From contig NZ_AP025944.1 in assembly GCF_024349685.1 (NCBI RefSeq), positions 5,090,001 through 5,154,000 on the forward strand: DNA of 64,000 nt. Reading direction: 5' to 3'. How positions within the stretch are numbered: position 1 is the stretch's first letter; every line of letters starts with the position of its first letter. The stretch is from Pseudomonas sp. LRP2-20. Its GTDB lineage: Bacteria > Pseudomonadota > Gammaproteobacteria > Pseudomonadales > Pseudomonadaceae. Below the pieces are notes generated by a model. The model did not search any database and had not been told where the DNA came from. It saw only the letters and a program-made list of their open reading frames with translations. Shown here piece by piece: positions 45,145 to 53,539 of the stretch. Both the position numbers and the translations under genes were made by a program.

Positions 45145-47535
45145 TCAGAACTCGAAGGTACTCGACAGGCTCACCTGCCGCGCATCGCCAATGGCGACGA
45201 AGTACTGGTTCACCGCCGAGCTGTAATACACCTTGTCGAACAGGTTCTTCACGTTCAGCTGCACGCGCACATTGTGCTGGTCGAGCTTGGTCTCGTAGGT
45301 GGCGAACGCGTCAGCCACGGTATAGCTCGGCAGGTCGAAGGTATTGGTCGAGTTGCCCGGCCGTTCGCCCACATACCGCGCCCCGGCGCCAAAACGCAGG
45401 CGATCGCCACCGAACAGGCTGCCGAAGTCATACACCGCCGACAGCGAGCCGGTATGCCTGGCGACGTTCTGCAGGCGGTTGCCTTCCAGGTCGGGATCCT
45501 TGGTCACCTTGGCATCGGTATAGGCGTAACTGCCGATCAGGCTCCAGCGCTCGCTGAGCTGCCCGGTCAGGTCGAGTTCGACGCCGCGCGAATTGACCTC
45601 CCCCGCATTGCTGTACACCGTCTCGCCGGTTCCGCTGTCGAAGTTGGCGACCAGCACGTTCTGCTTGGTGATGTCGAACAGCGCCAGGGTACCGGTGAGG
45701 CTGCCCGGCATGTCCAGCTTGGCGCCCAGCTCCCAGGACTTGCCCTCCTCCGGCGCCACCGACGAATCCAGCACCACACCCCCGGTCAGCGGGGCAATGC
45801 TGGAGTTGGGTTTGAACGACTCGCTGTAGCTACCGTAGAACGACAGCTGGTCATCGACCTTGTAGACGATGCCGGCATGCGGTACCCAGGCCTGGCCACT
45901 GGTGTCGGTATTGGCCTTGAACGGGCGGCCACGGCCGGCGTACTGGTCGTATTGCTGGTAACGCGCGCCAGCGACCAGGATCCAGTGCTCGTCCAGGTGC
46001 AGCGCGTCCTGCACAAACAAGGCGTCGGTGCGCAGCTTGTCGGTCTGGTCGCTGTCGCTGGCGCGCACTGTCGTGCCCTCCACTTCCTGGCCGTAGACCG
46101 GGTTCAGGTAGCTGAAGGTGGATTGAGCGCTCTGGCGGATCAGGTCACCGCGAAAGATCTTGCGATCTTCGTGGTCAATGCCGAACAGCAGGTCGTTCTG
46201 CATGCCGGCCAGCTCGACACTGCCATTGAGGCTCAAGGTGGCGAACTGGTCGCGGCTCATGGCGTTGTGGGTGCCGTCCATGCTGCGCGTCAGCGTGCCC
46301 TTGGCCTCGTTCACCGCAGTAACGCGAACCTGGCTGGCATCGTAGGTCTCGCGGTTGAAGCTGTAGCCGAAGTGCAGCTTCCAGTCGTCGGCCAGCTGGT
46401 GGTCGACCTCCAGGCGATAAAGGTCGGAACGCCCTTCCATGTCGTTGAATGGTTCGTCCAGCCGGCGGGTAGCGGGGATGTCCAGTGGGTGGCCGTTGCT
46501 GCCGAATGCCGTGCCGCGGTCGAACGGGTAGAGGAATTCGCGGTGCTCGTAGGCCAGCACCACCTGGGTCTCTTCGCCGAGCCAGGCCAGCGATGGCGCC
46601 ACCAGCGATTCGCGGTGCACACCGAAGTTGCGCCAGTAGTCCTCGTCCTCATGATCGACGATCAGGCGGTAGGCGAAGTTGCTGTCACCCAGCGCGCCGG
46701 TACTGTCGAAACCACCGCCGCTGCCGTTCTTGCCGCTGCCGTAAGTGGAGCCGCGCACGGTCAGGGCATTGTATTGCTGCAGTTGCGGGCGCTTGCTGAC
46801 CACGTTGATCACCCCGCCTGGGTCCTGAATGCCGTACAGCAGCGAAGCCGGGCCCTTGAGCACTTCGACCCGCTCGGTGCTGGCATTGAGGCTGCGGCCC
46901 TGCACCAGCGGCATGCCATCGCGCATGATCGAGCCATCGCGGTTGTCACCGAAGCCACGCTTCATCACGGTATCGGAAGTGCCACCGAAGTTGTTGCCCT
47001 GGGTGATGCCGCTGACGTTGGCCAGGGCGTCGTCGAGGTTGCGTGGGGCCTGGTCGCGGATGACCTGGGCCGGCACCACGTTGATCGCCTGAGGGATGTC
47101 CTGGGACGGCCCCTGACCGCGCATGATCGAAGCACTGGCCGGCGGTTGATAGCTGTAGCTGTCCATTTGCGAGGTCACCGTGGTGGCCTGCAGGTTGACG
47201 GCGCCGGAAGTATCCACCGGTTCGAGCGTCAGGGTGCGTGTGTCGAGGCGGCGCCAGGTCAGTCCGCTGTTGCCCAGCAGCTGTTGCAGGGCCTGCTCGG
47301 CGCTGAACGAGCCATTGAGGGCCGGGGCTTGTACGCCAGGCAATTCGAGGGTGTAGACGACACTCTGGCCAGTGGCACGGCTGAAGGCATTCAGGGCCTG
47401 GGCCAGCGGCTGGCTGGGCTGGTCGAACGTGTGCAGCTGAAGTTGCTCGGCAGCCATCAGGCCAGGGGCAGCGGTAATGGCCGAGCACGCTGAAAGGCCG
47501 AGCCAGAGGGGAACGCAACGCGGGGTGAACTTCAT
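45145..47535 (-). CDS. TonB-dependent siderophore receptor with N-terminal signalling domain
   Basis: The 796-residue outer-membrane receptor has a signal peptide (to about residue 27), an STN signalling domain (LQLHTFDQPSQPLAQALNAF ... GLTWRRLDTRTLTLEP, about 30-108), a plug (SASIMRGQGPSQDIPQAINV ... GPASLLYGIQDPGGVINVV) and a 22-strand barrel ending in Phe (QVSLSSTFEF). The STN domain means that it signals through the FecR anti-sigma factor to the FecI sigma factor encoded upstream. The ligand, possibly a ferrioxamine- or ferrichrome-type siderophore, cannot be told from the sequence. It is the last gene of the iron operon, with 100 bp before it. Confidence 0.94.
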   Translation of the reverse strand: MKFTPRCVPLWLGLSACSAITAAPGLMAAEQLQLHTFDQPSQPLAQALNAFSRATGQSVVYTLELPGVQAPALNGSFSAEQALQQLLGNSGLTWRRLDTRTLTLEPVDTSGAVNLQATTVTSQMDSYSYQPPASASIMRGQGPSQDIPQAINVVPAQVIRDQAPRNLDDALANVSGITQGNNFGGTSDTVMKRGFGDNRDGSIMRDGMPLVQGRSLNASTERVEVLKGPASLLYGIQDPGGVINVVSKRPQLQQYNALTVRGSTYGSGKNGSGGGFDSTGALGDSNFAYRLIVDHEDEDYWRNFGVHRESLVAPSLAWLGEETQVVLAYEHREFLYPFDRGTAFGSNGHPLDIPATRRLDEPFNDMEGRSDLYRLEVDHQLADDWKLHFGYSFNRETYDASQVRVTAVNEAKGTLTRSMDGTHNAMSRDQFATLSLNGSVELAGMQNDLLFGIDHEDRKIFRGDLIRQSAQSTFSYLNPVYGQEVEGTTVRASDSDQTDKLRTDALFVQDALHLDEHWILVAGARYQQYDQYAGRGRPFKANTDTSGQAWVPHAGIVYKVDDQLSFYGSYSESFKPNSSIAPLTGGVVLDSSVAPEEGKSWELGAKLDMPGSLTGTLALFDITKQNVLVANFDSGTGETVYSNAGEVNSRGVELDLTGQLSERWSLIGSYAYTDAKVTKDPDLEGNRLQNVARHTGSLSAVYDFGSLFGGDRLRFGAGARYVGERPGNSTNTFDLPSYTVADAFATYETKLDQHNVRVQLNVKNLFDKVYYSSAVNQYFVAIGDARQVSLSSTFEF

Positions 47536-47635
47536 GGACGCTGACCTGTGAGAGGGTTATTACTGCGAATGAATCGCACTTCCACTCATTACACGGATGC
47601 CGCCACCTGTTACCTCATCCGCTTTTGCATTTTTT

Positions 47636-48616
47636 TCAGTGGATCACGGTCCACCGCCCCAACAGCGTTTGCCGCGAAAAGCCCAGTACCTTGCCCAGCG
47701 AGTCCAGTGCCGCCAAAGGCTCATTCGCCGGGAAGCTGCCGCTGACCTTGCGCTGCCCCAACTCGCCATCAAGCAGGACGATGCGGCCTGGGTAGTAGCG
47801 GCCCAGGTCTGCCACCACCTGCGCCAGCGGCGCCTGGTAGTAGTTCAGCCAGCCTTGGCGCCAGGCCAGCCGGCTGTCGCTGTCCACGCTCGACAGCTCG
47901 CCTGCCTGCCCATCGGCATAGGCCAGCTGCTGGTTGGCCGTCAGCACCTGGCCGGCCTGCCCCACCGCCGGGACAACAGCCACGCGCCCGCTGCGCACGA
48001 TGACCTGCGCGCCCTGCCCTTGGTCACGCACTTCGAACTGCGTGCCCAGCACCCGTACTTCGCCGCCAGCGGCCTCCACCACGAACGGCTGCCCCGTATG
48101 GGTAACCTGGAAGAATGCGGCGCCATGCAACAGGCGCACGCGGCGTTCACCTGGCTGGAAGTCGACGGCGATGGCACTGCCAGCATCCAGGGTCACCTGC
48201 GACTGATCCGCCAGGGTCACCTGGCGCAGCGCATCGCTGCTACTGAAATCGGCCTGCAGGTTGAGCAACCAGTCACTGGGCCGCCAGCCGCCCGCCATGC
48301 TGACAGCCAGCACCAGGCACGCCGCAGCCAACGCCATGCCGGCGCGCCGCCAATGCCCTTTGCCTGGCGGCTTGGCCATGGCCAGCAAGTAACGCTGCAA
48401 GTCTGCGTGTTCTTCCTCGGCCAGGCGCGTTGCCGGTGCTTCGCTGAGCTGCCACAGCAACTGGGCCTCGGCGTAGGCTTCGCGATGCCTGGGGTCGGCC
48501 AGCAGCCAGCGCTTGAACGCCGCACTGCCGGCAGCTGCCGGCTGTTCGTTGATACGGATCAGCCACTGCAAGGCCGCCTCGGACTGGGCAGCGGTGATCA
48601 GGTCTGGATGGCTCAT
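47636..48616 (-). CDS. FecR-type anti-sigma factor (iron regulation)
   Basis: The 326-residue inner-membrane regulator has an N-terminal cytosolic domain (LITAAQSEAALQWLIRINEQPAA ... FKRWLLADPRHREAYAEAQLLW), one helix at about residues 83-105 (GMALAAACLVLAVSMAGGW) and a periplasmic FecR domain (VTLDAGSAIAVDFQPGERRVRLLHGAAFFQV). It keeps the sigma factor inactive until the receptor is loaded. The ATG at 48616 overlaps the fecI stop (ATGA, 48613-48616), so translation is coupled. Confidence 0.93.
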   Translation of the reverse strand: MSHPDLITAAQSEAALQWLIRINEQPAAAGSAAFKRWLLADPRHREAYAEAQLLWQLSEAPATRLAEEEHADLQRYLLAMAKPPGKGHWRRAGMALAAACLVLAVSMAGGWRPSDWLLNLQADFSSSDALRQVTLADQSQVTLDAGSAIAVDFQPGERRVRLLHGAAFFQVTHTGQPFVVEAAGGEVRVLGTQFEVRDQGQGAQVIVRSGRVAVVPAVGQAGQVLTANQQLAYADGQAGELSSVDSDSRLAWRQGWLNYYQAPLAQVVADLGRYYPGRIVLLDGELGQRKVSGSFPANEPLAALDSLGKVLGFSRQTLLGRWTVIH

Positions 48617-49164
48617 CGGCGGGCGCTCCCAGGCCTGCGAGTTAGGGTCGCGGGCTCGGCAACACTGGCCTTGCACGCTTCAAGGGCGCGCATCATATGC
48701 TTTTCCACGGTGCTCTGGGAAAGCTGCATGGCCTTGGCAATTTCGCCGTACTTGCAGCCGTGGATACGATTGAGCAGAAAGATCTGCCGGGTACGCTCAG
48801 GCAAGGCACGCAGAGCGGTTTCGATGCGCTGCAGGTCATGATCGATTTCCGCGGCCTGCTCTGGCGCCTGGGCCAGGCCCGCTTCATCCACCGCCAGCGA
48901 GGCTTCGGCGACGCGTTCGCGGCTGCCTTCGCTGCGCAAGTGATCGATGGCCAGGTTACCGGCACAGCGCAACAGGTAGGTGTCGAGCGCGTCGACCTTC
49001 AGGTCGGGCCGGCGCCAGAAGCGCAGGAACAATTCCTGCACCAGGTCCGACGCCGTGGCACGGCAGCCTACCCGGCGGCTGACCAGGGCTTCCATGCGTG
49101 CACGCTGGGCCAGGAATACCTGGACGAAACGTGCGCGGGTGCCGTCGCTGTCAGGTTCGCTCAA
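48613..49164 (-). CDS. FecI-family ECF RNA polymerase sigma factor
   Basis: The ECF sigma factor of about 183 residues has region 2 (ASDLVQELFLRFWRRPD ... TYLLRCAGNLAIDHLRSE) and region 4 (ALPERTRQIFLLNRIHGCKYGEIAKAMQLSQSTVEKHMMRAL). It turns on the receptor gene when the siderophore binds. A TTG at 49164 is preferred as start because GGGTGATGCC precedes it; a TTG at 49179 is also in frame. No ATG is available until residue 24 of this form. It overlaps the end of the DUF3325 gene if the longer start is used. Confidence 0.9.
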   Translation of the reverse strand: MSEPDSDGTRARFVQVFLAQRARMEALVSRRVGCRATASDLVQELFLRFWRRPDLKVDALDTYLLRCAGNLAIDHLRSEGSRERVAEASLAVDEAGLAQAPEQAAEIDHDLQRIETALRALPERTRQIFLLNRIHGCKYGEIAKAMQLSQSTVEKHMMRALEACKASVAEPATLTRRPGSARR

Positions 49165-49168
49165 GGCA

Positions 49169-49495
49169 TCACCCGGCAAACATGGCCAACAGCGGGCCCA
49201 GCACCAGGCTGAGCGCCGCCAGGCCTAACAACAGGCGCGGCTGGTAGGGCAAACCAAACACCCACAAGGTGCCCCCCGCCATCAGCAATGCGACCCACTC
49301 CACCAAACCATGTGCCCAGCCACGCCAGCGCACGGCGAGGACCAGCGACAGCATCAGCAACAGCCAGCCGCCGATGCGCAGCACACGCAGCTGGCCTGGG
49401 GAGGGTTTGCGCCTGAGCAGCTCGCTGAAGTGCTTTTCCATCGCCAGGCACAGCGCGGCGAAACCGGCGAAGCCGATCAGGGCAATGCTCAGCAT
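49169..49495 (-). CDS. DUF3325 family membrane protein
   Basis: The 108-residue protein has about three helices ([57 protein letters not shown]). DUF3325 genes are repeatedly found between a PepSY reductase-like gene and a fecI gene in Pseudomonas iron loci; no biochemical role is known to me. Its start overlaps the PepSY stop as TGATG. Confidence 0.8.
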   Translation of the reverse strand: MLSIALIGFAGFAALCLAMEKHFSELLRRKPSPGQLRVLRIGGWLLLMLSLVLAVRWRGWAHGLVEWVALLMAGGTLWVFGLPYQPRLLLGLAALSLVLGPLLAMFAG

Positions 49496-51066
49496 CAGTG
49501 CACCTCGACCATGTCAGGCGAGACCTTGGCCGCCTTCGGCGCACGCTTGGCGGCGGGCTTGGCAGGGCGCAGCATCTTGCTCGCGGCCCAGGCCAGGAAC
49601 AGCCCACAGGCCAGGGCGGTAAGGTCGAACCCGGCCATGGCCCAGTCACCCGCAGGCACAGAGGCGTTCAACCCTTGGCCGGTGCTCAGGGCGTTGAGCA
49701 GGGGTAACAGGGCAAAGGCCAACGCGCCCAGGGCCAGCTGCTCGCCCCAGGCCTTGCGCCCTGGGCGCACTACGGCATGCAGCAATGACGCCGACCAGAC
49801 CAGGAAGAAGGCATTCACCTCCCAGTCGGCCCGCCCTTGCAGTGCCACGGGCAGCAGCCGGTTGGCCCAGAAGAAGCCGGCCACGGCGAGGATCAGGCCA
49901 CTCATGCTGGCGATGTTGAGCACCTCGACCAGGCGCAATTCGCCCGGCAGGCGTTCGCGCTTGGCGTGCTTGAGCTGGCGCTTGCCCAGCCACATCACCA
50001 GGCCGGTGCCGATCACCGCCGTGCCGGCAAGCCCGAAGGCGAAATACAGCCAGCGCAGCCAGGGCCCGGCGTAGTTGCCCATGTGCAGGCCAGCGAAACT
50101 GAAAGAGGTCATCATCGTGGCGCTTTCCGGCGCGCCCTGTTTCAGCAGTTCGCCGGTGGCGCCATCGAAGGTCCAGTTGGCACTGCGCTTGTAGGGGACG
50201 TTGTCTGCCGATGACTGGCTGAAGGTGACACGGGCATTGCGATCCCCCGGGTTCTGCACCTGGATGAAGCCCATGCGTGCACCCGGCACCTGCGCCTGGA
50301 CCTTGGCATAGAGGCTCGCCAGCGGCACCAGAGGGGTCGCGACATTGGCTACCTTGGGGGCCTCGTCGCGGCCGAACAGGTCATTGAAATATCCGCTGGT
50401 GTTGCCGTAGCTGGCCAGGATGCCGGCCGGCATGACCATGTACATGAACAGCACCAGGCTGCTGTAGCTGATCATCAGGTGGAACGGCAGCACCAGCACG
50501 CCGATAGCATTGTGGCCGTCCAGCCAGGAGCGCTGGGCCTTGCCGGGGCGGAATGTGAAGAATTCCTTGAAGATCTTCTTGTGGGTGATGATCCCGGTGA
50601 CCAACCCCAGCAGCATGATGAAGGCACACAACGTCGACAGCCAGCGGCCCAATGGATAAGGCATCTGCAGTTCGAAATGGAAGCGGTAGAAGAACTCGCC
50701 GCCACGCGTATCACGCGCCTCGACCGGCTGCCCGCTCTGCGCGTCCAGGTCCTTTCTGACAAAGCCCCGCCGCCCGCCCTCGGGGTCGCGCCAGCCCACG
50801 TTCAAGGCAGCGTCACGCTCGCTGGGCAGGCGGATCATCCAGTTGCCCGAATGCGCGGAGTTGCTCTCCAGGTAGCGCTGGGCCAGCCCCAGGCTGGCCA
50901 CCGGGTCGAGTGCATGGCGGCGCACTTCCGGCTGTGCCCAGTGGCTGACCTCCTCCTTGAAATACGACAAGGTGCCGGTGAGGAAGATGGCGAACAACAG
51001 CCAGCCAAAGATCAGGCCGGTCCAGGTGTGCAGCCAGGCCATGGCCTGGCGGAAGCCTTCCTTCAT
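49495..51066 (-). CDS. PepSY-associated TM-helix protein (ferric-siderophore reductase type)
   Basis: The 523-residue inner-membrane protein of the PiuB/PepSY-TM type starts MKEGFRQAMAWLHTWTGLIFGWLLF and has about six to seven helices with a large periplasmic loop. Conserved His residues (AWLHTWTG, LDGHNAIG, FHLMISY, GLHMGNY) fit a heme-binding transmembrane reductase. Such proteins are proposed to reduce ferric siderophores in the periplasm. The ATG at 51066 overlaps the upstream DUF3649 stop (ATGA). The long N-terminal extension of the open frame is a shadow of that gene. Iron is released by reduction, which fits the receptor at the other end of the operon. Confidence 0.9.
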   Translation of the reverse strand: MKEGFRQAMAWLHTWTGLIFGWLLFAIFLTGTLSYFKEEVSHWAQPEVRRHALDPVASLGLAQRYLESNSAHSGNWMIRLPSERDAALNVGWRDPEGGRRGFVRKDLDAQSGQPVEARDTRGGEFFYRFHFELQMPYPLGRWLSTLCAFIMLLGLVTGIITHKKIFKEFFTFRPGKAQRSWLDGHNAIGVLVLPFHLMISYSSLVLFMYMVMPAGILASYGNTSGYFNDLFGRDEAPKVANVATPLVPLASLYAKVQAQVPGARMGFIQVQNPGDRNARVTFSQSSADNVPYKRSANWTFDGATGELLKQGAPESATMMTSFSFAGLHMGNYAGPWLRWLYFAFGLAGTAVIGTGLVMWLGKRQLKHAKRERLPGELRLVEVLNIASMSGLILAVAGFFWANRLLPVALQGRADWEVNAFFLVWSASLLHAVVRPGRKAWGEQLALGALAFALLPLLNALSTGQGLNASVPAGDWAMAGFDLTALACGLFLAWAASKMLRPAKPAAKRAPKAAKVSPDMVEVH

Positions 51067-51368
51067 GGGTTTTTCATCCAGTAGGCGAACCCGCCAAGCA
51101 GCCCCAGCACCAGGCTCGGCAGCAGCACGCCAAGCCAGGCGCGCCAGGCGCTGCGGCAGGCGAAGCACCAGATGAAGGCCAGCAGGTAGAACACGAACGA
51201 GAGCATCAGGCCGGTCAGCGTGGCGTCGACCTGGGGCAACGGCAGCAACAGGGCCACGCAGACACTGACCAGCGACGCCAGCAGATAGCCACCCAGCAAT
51301 GCAGCCAGGCTGCGTGAAACCACGGCCAGGCGATAGCTCAGAGGGAGTCCGGCGGCGGAGTGCTTCAT
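51063..51368 (-). CDS. DUF3649 family membrane protein (iron-locus associated)
   Basis: The 101-residue inner-membrane protein has three helices (VSRSLAALLGGYLLASLVSVCVALLLP, LMLSFVFYLLAFIWCFACR, LGVLLPSLVLGLLGGFAYW). It is the first gene of the six-gene iron operon, directly behind the Fur box. DUF3649 genes are typically linked to PepSY and fecI genes; the specific function is unknown. Confidence 0.8.
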   Translation of the reverse strand: MKHSAAGLPLSYRLAVVSRSLAALLGGYLLASLVSVCVALLLPLPQVDATLTGLMLSFVFYLLAFIWCFACRSAWRAWLGVLLPSLVLGLLGGFAYWMKNP

Positions 51369-51399
51369 GGCGTGAGTCCGGGAAATGGGGGTGCAATAG

Positions 51400-51420
51400 T
51401 AATGAGTTTAATTCTCATAA
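51400..51420 (-). promoter_or_regulatory. Fur box of the iron operon
   Basis: The half-sequences on the minus strand read TTATGAGAATT and AAACTCATTA, a 21-bp near-palindrome close to the Pseudomonas Fur site (GATAAtGAtAATcATTATC-like). It lies 32 bp upstream of the DUF3649 start, where a promoter would be. Repression by Fur-Fe would shut off the whole operon, including the sigma factor. Confidence 0.75.
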
Positions 51421-51461
51421 GCAAAATCTCTGGAGGCTTCGGGTGTTCGCCGTGAGATATT

Positions 51462-51707
51462 CAGCGCCTATGCGACCGAGCGCCGCCCGCGCGGCGCATC
51501 GCGAGCTATCGCTCGCTCCTACGTTTATTTCGGGCCAGTAACGCCTGTGCCAGGCGCGCGACCGCCTCGTTGGTACGACGCGATATCGCGCCATGCGCCA
51601 AGGCGTTCGCGTGCAATCTCGCAGGATTGACTGGCCCGAAATAAACGTAGGAGCGAGCGATAGCTCGCGATGCGCCGCGCGGGCGGCGCTCGGATGCATA
51701 GGCGCTG
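51462..51707. repeat. Long inverted-repeat element, copy 2 (arms 51462-51540 and 51630-51707)
   Basis: Arms of about 78 bp are inverted copies with a few mismatches around a centre of about 90 bp. The outer ends read CAGCGCCTATGC and the arms contain GAGCGCCGCCCGCGCGGCGC and CGTTTATTTCGGGCCAGT. The centre (CAGGCGCGCG...GGTACGACGCGAT...CGCGCCATGCGCCAA) is nearly the same as in copy 1 at 10173-10407. No protein is encoded. It sits about 40 bp upstream of the Fur box; the rest of 51708-51993 holds only a degenerate REP and the promoter region of the next gene. Confidence 0.88.
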
Positions 51708-51796
51708 CAAGGGTCGTGGCGAACCCGTGGTCGCCATCAACCGATCTTCACATGATCCCGACACCCGTACGACAAGGAACATGCACGCACCGTAAC

Positions 51797-51840
51797 GGTG
51801 GGGGCGGGGCTTGCCAGCGATGGACTGCGACGCAGTCCCC
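51797..51840. repeat. Degenerate REP-like sequence with a small palindrome
   Basis: GGTGGGGGCGGGGCTTGCCA retains only the outer part of a REP. It is followed by GGACTGCGACGCAGTCC, a perfect short hairpin without a T-tract. It lies upstream of the HPF-like gene. Confidence 0.55.
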
Positions 51841-51993
51841 TTCAACAGATTTGCAACAGAAAATTTATTTTCAAAAAGGGGTTGTATTCGCTGCGCCGTT
51901 GCCTGACCTTAGAGTCAAGAGGCGCAGAATTTCCAAGGCCCTCAAGGGCCTAGGCACGCCTCCATGCGAGCAAGCTGAATAAGGATTGGAATC

Positions 51994-52341
51994 ATGCAAA
52001 TCCAGGTCAACAGCAGCAACCATATCGAAGGCAACATCCGTCTGAACGAGTGGGTCCGCAGTACGCTGGAAGCCACCCTCGAACGCTATGACGACGACCT
52101 CACCCGCATCGAGGTCCACCTGCGCGACGAGAACGGCGCCAAGCCCGGCCCACATGACAAACGCTGCCAGTTGGAGGCTCGCCCGAAAGGCCATCAGCCG
52201 ATTTCCGTGACCCACACCGCCACCTCGCTGGACCAGGCAGTCGACGGTGCCGCCAGCAAGCTGAACAATGCGCTGGAACACTTCTACGGCAAACTGCGCA
52301 GCAAGCGCGGCGTACTGGAACTGAGCGACCCCGACGCCTGA
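51994..52341 (+). CDS. HPF/RaiA-family ribosome-associated protein
   Basis: The 115-residue protein has the beta-alpha-beta-beta-beta-alpha pattern of the HPF/YfiA (RaiA) fold. It begins MQIQVNSSNHIEGNIRL and contains LTRIEVHLRDENGAKPGPHDKRCQLEARP and the final helix AASKLNNALEHFYGKLRSKR. Members inactivate or hibernate ribosomes in stationary phase. It is probably a second member beside the hpf gene of the rpoN locus, which is not in this window. An AAGGA precedes the ATG. A terminator lies 20 bp after the stop. Confidence 0.85.
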   Translation: MQIQVNSSNHIEGNIRLNEWVRSTLEATLERYDDDLTRIEVHLRDENGAKPGPHDKRCQLEARPKGHQPISVTHTATSLDQAVDGAASKLNNALEHFYGKLRSKRGVLELSDPDA

Positions 52342-52360
52342 TCGGCACCCTGAACAACAA

Positions 52361-52384
52361 CGCCCGGCCTGTGCCGGGCGTTTT
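52361..52384 (+). terminator. Rho-independent terminator of the HPF-like gene
   Basis: CGCCCGGC-CTGT-GCCGGGCG is an 8-bp perfect stem with a four-base loop, followed by TTTT. Confidence 0.9.
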
Positions 52385-52466
52385 CGTTTGCAGCGATCAA
52401 TGGGCCTGAACCAACCGGCCTGTTACCCGGTCAACTTCTGCAGTCATTCCATTGCAGGCCCCGACC

Positions 52467-52769
52467 ATGCACAACCCCTTCGAACAGATCAGCGCCGCCT
52501 TCGCCCCCGAATACCGGGTCAACCTGAGTATCGAACGGCTGGACGGCAGCATCATGCTGACCCTTTCCGACGACGCCGGCGTGGTCGCCAAGCGCCTCAT
52601 CAGCCAGGCCCAGCGCAACGACCCGGTGCGCCTGCAACGGGTCATCGACAGCATCCGCCTGGGCCTGGCCATCGAGCTGGGGCAAAACCCGTTGCAGGTC
52701 CTCGCCGCCCTGACCCGCGACACCGGCCACGCACCACGGCATCTGAGCGCAGTCGGCCTGGCCAACTGA
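52467..52769 (+). CDS. DUF3509-like small protein
   Basis: The 100-residue protein (HNPFEQISAAFAPEYRVNLS ...) resembles the Pseudomonas-specific DUF3509 family. It has an amphipathic N-terminal helix, a beta-hairpin-like middle (NLSIERLDGSIMLTLSDDAG) and an alpha-helical second half (RLQRVIDSIRLGLAIELG). No signal peptide or membrane helix is seen and no function is known. It is convergent with the PsiE-like gene, the stops being four bases apart. Confidence 0.75.
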   Translation: MHNPFEQISAAFAPEYRVNLSIERLDGSIMLTLSDDAGVVAKRLISQAQRNDPVRLQRVIDSIRLGLAIELGQNPLQVLAALTRDTGHAPRHLSAVGLAN

Positions 52770-52772
52770 GGG

Positions 52773-53243
52773 CTACTTGCCCTCCTCCACTTCCTTGCCG
52801 CTGGCATCGAGCGCCTTGGTCGAGGGGTAACGGTACGAGGCGTAGCGCACCACCAGGATCGAGAACGCCAGCAGCAGGATGCCGCCGCACACGTACAGCA
52901 GCCCGGCGTCCGGCGCCTTGTGGTGCGATACATCGCCGATCAGCAGGCGCGTCAGCGCGGTAATCGCGACATACAGCAGGAAGCGGATCGGCATGTGGTT
53001 GGTCTTGAAGTAGATACCGACCATCGCCCCGAGCTCCAGGTAGATGAACAGCAGCAGGATGTCATCGACGCTGACCCCGCCCTTGCCGAGCATATCCAGG
53101 AAGGTGACCACCGCCGCATAGGCGGTAATCGCGCCAATGCCGAACAGCGCCAGGTAGTGGAACGCTTCCACACACAGGTTGCCCAGCGAGTCGGCCGAGC
53201 CGTGCAGGCCCTTGCGCAGTTTTTCTGCCCATTTGATGTCCAC
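52773..53243 (-). CDS. Phosphate-starvation-inducible PsiE family protein
   Basis: The inner-membrane protein of about 156 residues has four helices (ALFGIGAITAYAAVVTFLDML; ILLLFIYLELGAMVGIYF; IRFLLYVAITALTRLLIG; LLYVCGGILLLAFSILVV). The pattern YLELGAMVGIYFKTNHMPIR is the PsiE hallmark. PsiE is induced by phosphate starvation in E. coli, but its role is unknown. I choose GTG at 53243, with GGGGA ten bases upstream; a GTG at 53285 would add 14 residues and has no better site. Confidence 0.85.
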   Translation of the reverse strand: MDIKWAEKLRKGLHGSADSLGNLCVEAFHYLALFGIGAITAYAAVVTFLDMLGKGGVSVDDILLLFIYLELGAMVGIYFKTNHMPIRFLLYVAITALTRLLIGDVSHHKAPDAGLLYVCGGILLLAFSILVVRYASYRYPSTKALDASGKEVEEGK

Positions 53244-53421
53244 GATGTGCGATTCCCCGATACGACATGAAGGATGATGCGTCACCCCTGTGACGCTTGT
53301 GCCATGCAGTTAAAGGGCCAGGCCCTTGCCTTGGAAGGCGACCGATTGCCGCAAGGCACGGGCGGCGCGCGATTTCAGCACGGCTACAATTTCTGGTTGC
53401 GAAATGAGCTCACTGCCATTA

Positions 53422-53437
53422 CTGTACATCGATACAG
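53422..53437 (+). promoter_or_regulatory. LexA (SOS) box upstream of yebG
   Basis: CTGTACATCGATACAG matches the LexA consensus CTGT-N8-ACAG exactly in its conserved arms. It lies about 100 bp upstream of yebG, a gene known to be SOS-regulated in E. coli, so operator and target agree. Confidence 0.85.
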
Positions 53438-53539
53438 TATTCGGTAACGGCAATCTGCCTGGCTGCCTGGATAGCAACTGAACCGCAAAGCAGAAGGCGC
53501 ACGACCGCTCCCCTGCTACCACTGACCGAGAGGCCTCGT

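Noticed and set aside
49495..51396. 633-residue form of the PepSY protein
   Set aside because: The first 110 codons overlap the DUF3649 gene out of frame; the ATG at 51066 gives the family N-terminus and an ATGA overlap.
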